From NCBI GenBank assembly GCA_947631985.1, contig CANRNK010000003.1, positions 1 through 54,816 of the forward strand: a stretch of DNA of 54,816 nt. Reading direction: 5' to 3'. Below the pieces are notes generated by a model that worked only from the letters and a program-made list of their open reading frames with translations, had not been told where the DNA came from and made no database searches. Positions 53,317-54,816 of the stretch are shown piece by piece; the first letter of the stretch is position 1; the number at the start of each line of letters is the position of its first letter. The position numbers and the translations under genes were made by a program. The stretch comes from an uncultured Lachnospiraceae bacterium (GTDB lineage Bacteria > Bacillota > Clostridia > Lachnospirales > Lachnospiraceae).

Positions 53317-53694
53317 TTAATTTAATGTAGCAAGTAATGCACCAGCTTCTACAGCATCGCCTACCGAAACATTGATACTTGCAACTGTTCCATCGGATGG
53401 AGCAACTACAGGGATTTCCATCTTCATCGCTTCAAGAACAACGATGGTATCTCCTGCCTTTACAGCCTGTCCTGCACTTGCCTCTAATTTAAATATTTTA
53501 CCTGCTGCGCCTGCTTCAATTTTCACACTGCCTGCTGCGGATGTTGCTGCTTTTGGAGCTGCTACTGCTGGTGCTGCCGCTTTTGGTGCTACTGGTGCTA
53601 CTTTTGCTGCCGCAACTGGTGCTCCTGTGGATGCGCCTTCTTCTACTACTACATCATATACGTTGCCATTTACGGTAATTGTATAGTTTTTCAT
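53317..53694 (-). CDS. Biotin carrier protein of the decarboxylase
   Basis: 125 residues. An N-terminal segment (1-20) is followed by an Ala/Pro/Lys linker (about 22-55) and a biotinyl domain with EAMKMEIP, whose Lys carries biotin, ending GDAVEAGALLATLN. It shuttles carboxyl between the cytosolic transferases and the OadB pump. The ATG at 53694 lies 8 nt after GGAGGA. It resembles the gamma subunits MmdC and GcdC. Confidence 0.95.
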   Translation of the reverse strand: MKNYTITVNGNVYDVVVEEGASTGAPVAAAKVAPVAPKAAAPAVAAPKAATSAAGSVKIEAGAAGKIFKLEASAGQAVKAGDTIVVLEAMKMEIPVVAPSDGTVASINVSVGDAVEAGALLATLN

Positions 53695-53726
53695 GTTCAA
53701 ATTCCTCCTGGATAATTAATTTTACA

Positions 53727-54515
53727 TTAGGCTCTCTGCCAGTTTCTCTTTGTATTTCTCTTAATCGAACGTACAACAAATCCATCCGTAGTCGTTCCTT
53801 CGCTTGCTGCAATTGCTGCTGCAATGACTGCTACTAACTCTGAATCATCACTCAATTCTTCCTTTTCAGCAATCTGCGCAATAATATTATCAACCGCTGC
53901 TGCCTTCATTTCTTCTGCTGTTTCTTTTTTTGCAAAAGCTGCCTGTATTTTAGGAATATAGGTAAAACATGAAATAATTAAGCTGATTAGAATCAGAATT
54001 GAAAATGTCGTTCCCATTCCAAGTAATGTATTAAGTCCTGCCCTGGTCATCTGTTCTCCAAAAGAATACTGGATATTAGATGTTACCGATTCTACTACAA
54101 GTTCCTCATCAAATAGTATTTCCATCTTTACGTCACGAACAGATCCATTTATCAGCATGACTGCAGAAATAGAATCTGTATCAGCAGAAATATCCGTGCT
54201 TTCAATCCCCATCATATTACCAGCATCTTCTTTTGTTCCAAGTGCTGATTCCATTCCTTTGATTAACGCATCCCCTGAGATATTAATTCCATACTGTTTA
54301 AAATTCGTCACAACATTTGCAAGGTCATCTGAACTCATCGCATTTAACTGATCCAGAATATCTGCTGTCTGATCGGTTGACATCGTGTCATATAACATGG
54401 TACATACTGATTGAACGGAAGCTTCATCGTAGTTCACAGTTTCAGGTTGTTTTCCACACGCTGTTAGCGCAAAGATGCAGGTAATCGTAACGAATAAAGT
54501 TAACCATTTTTTCAT
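53727..54515 (-). CDS. oadG: OadG-like subunit with N-terminal lipoprotein domain
   Basis: 262 residues. Signal peptide with lipobox LTACG (Cys near 20), then an extracytoplasmic region of about 135 residues, then a single membrane segment near 170-190 (GMGTTFSILILISLIISCFTYIP), and a cytoplasmic tail. The membrane and tail part is the OadG/MmdD pattern, which assembles the complex. The lipid-anchored extension makes it larger than classical OadG of about 85 residues. The ATG at 54515 follows AAAGGGTGAT; an upstream start would overlap the carboxyltransferase gene. Confidence 0.85.
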   Translation of the reverse strand: MKKWLTLFVTITCIFALTACGKQPETVNYDEASVQSVCTMLYDTMSTDQTADILDQLNAMSSDDLANVVTNFKQYGINISGDALIKGMESALGTKEDAGNMMGIESTDISADTDSISAVMLINGSVRDVKMEILFDEELVVESVTSNIQYSFGEQMTRAGLNTLLGMGTTFSILILISLIISCFTYIPKIQAAFAKKETAEEMKAAAVDNIIAQIAEKEELSDDSELVAVIAAAIAASEGTTTDGFVVRSIKRNTKRNWQRA

Positions 54516-54531
54516 ATTAAAATCACCCTTT

Positions 54532-54816
54532 CTAAACCGTTCCGTGTTTCTTGCCTGGACGATCCTCTTTCTTTGTAAACAACATTTCAAAAGCGCCGAT
54601 TACATATTTTCTTGTCTGCGCTGCCTCAATAATCTGATCTACATAACCTCTTCTTGCAGCACTTGTTACGCTATTCTGCAATTCACTGTATTCTTTTGCT
54701 TTCTCATCAATCACTTCTGCTCCCTGACCTTCAAACATAATCTTAGAAGCCAGTTTTGCATCCATCATACCGATCTGTGCGTCAGCCCAAGCGATTGTCA
54801 GGTCAGCACCGATAGA
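54532..54816 (-). CDS. Acyl-CoA carboxyltransferase subunit, C-terminal part (MmdA/PccB-like)
   Basis: The gene runs off the right window edge; 94 codons plus stop are seen. The fragment begins SIGADLTIAWADAQIGMMD and ends RPGKKHGTV, as in the carboxyltransferase chain of methylmalonyl-CoA decarboxylase or propionyl-CoA carboxylase. RRGYVDQIIEAAQTRKYV is a family tail motif. It is 16 nt from the OadG-like gene and would be the CoA-ester half of the decarboxylase. The substrate cannot be read from the fragment. Confidence 0.88.
   Translation of the reverse strand, partial: SIGADLTIAWADAQIGMMDAKLASKIMFEGQGAEVIDEKAKEYSELQNSVTSAARRGYVDQIIEAAQTRKYVIGAFEMLFTKKEDRPGKKHGTV

Overview
The window is a gene-dense, low-GC chromosomal segment with canonical Gram-positive ribosome binding sites, sigma-A promoters, T-box leaders and a clostridial 6S RNA. 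Gene content points to a motile anaerobe of the Lachnospiraceae (Clostridia): an Rnf complex, a sodium-pumping biotin-dependent decarboxylase cluster, the order flavoprotein-cmk-ispH-S1, AP2-domain protein, PilZ, CheR and a chemoreceptor. The family call is inferred from protein character and gene order, not from a marker gene. No rRNA, tRNA, CRISPR array, insertion sequence or prophage was seen.

Layout. 1-6592 (minus): leuS behind a leucine T-box, a membrane-anchored protein of unknown function, and an EF-G-like GTPase. 6859-10294 (plus): aroF-tyrA-aroA, aromatic amino acid synthesis, ended by a bidirectional terminator. 10332-20205 (minus): PilZ protein, queA, M18 aminopeptidase, pheT and pheS behind a phenylalanine T-box, a YihY-type membrane protein, a 6S RNA gene and an Xaa-Pro aminopeptidase. 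20405-21772 (plus): citrate synthase. 21883-32360 (minus): a sugar-uptake block transcribed as response regulator, sensor kinase, binding lipoprotein, ATPase, two permeases and a chemoreceptor. The kinase/regulator pair has its own promoter. The binding-protein promoter is preceded by four TGAACA half-sites, and a large terminator separates the binding protein from the ATPase. 32473-34339 (minus): small membrane protein and thrC. 34527-35324 (plus): an AP2-HNH-like-AP2 protein. 35331-42196 (minus): rnfCDGEAB followed by uridine kinase and a membrane-anchored GH25 lysozyme. 42444-43547 (plus): YprB-like exonuclease. 43621-50050 (minus): TetR and RpiR regulators, HI0933-type flavoprotein, cmk, ispH, S1-domain protein and cheR. 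50310-50630 (plus): DUF1622 membrane protein. 50676-54816 (minus): carboxyltransferase (cut by the window edge), OadG-like lipoprotein, biotin carrier, OadB sodium pump and OadA.

How genes work together. The Rnf complex and the decarboxylase cluster both couple redox or decarboxylation energy to an ion gradient. Citrate synthase and OadA meet at oxaloacetate. The sensor kinase, response regulator, ABC importer and chemoreceptor look like one sense-transport-taxis unit for a sugar resembling the YtfQ ligand galactofuranose.

The most unusual observation is a structured 5' leader of about 75-80 nt that occurs twice, before the YprB-like exonuclease (42367-42446, plus) and before the flavoprotein (48468-48543, minus). 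Both copies have two hairpins, a shared GTTTTGATT linker and a shared GATGGGAATAA block just before the start codon. The stem of hairpin 1 shows compensatory base changes. I do not recognise it as a described RNA family. Other points worth a look are the degenerate HNH in the AP2 protein, a hairpin that buries a ribosome binding site after the EF-G-like gene, and a four-cysteine tail on RnfE.
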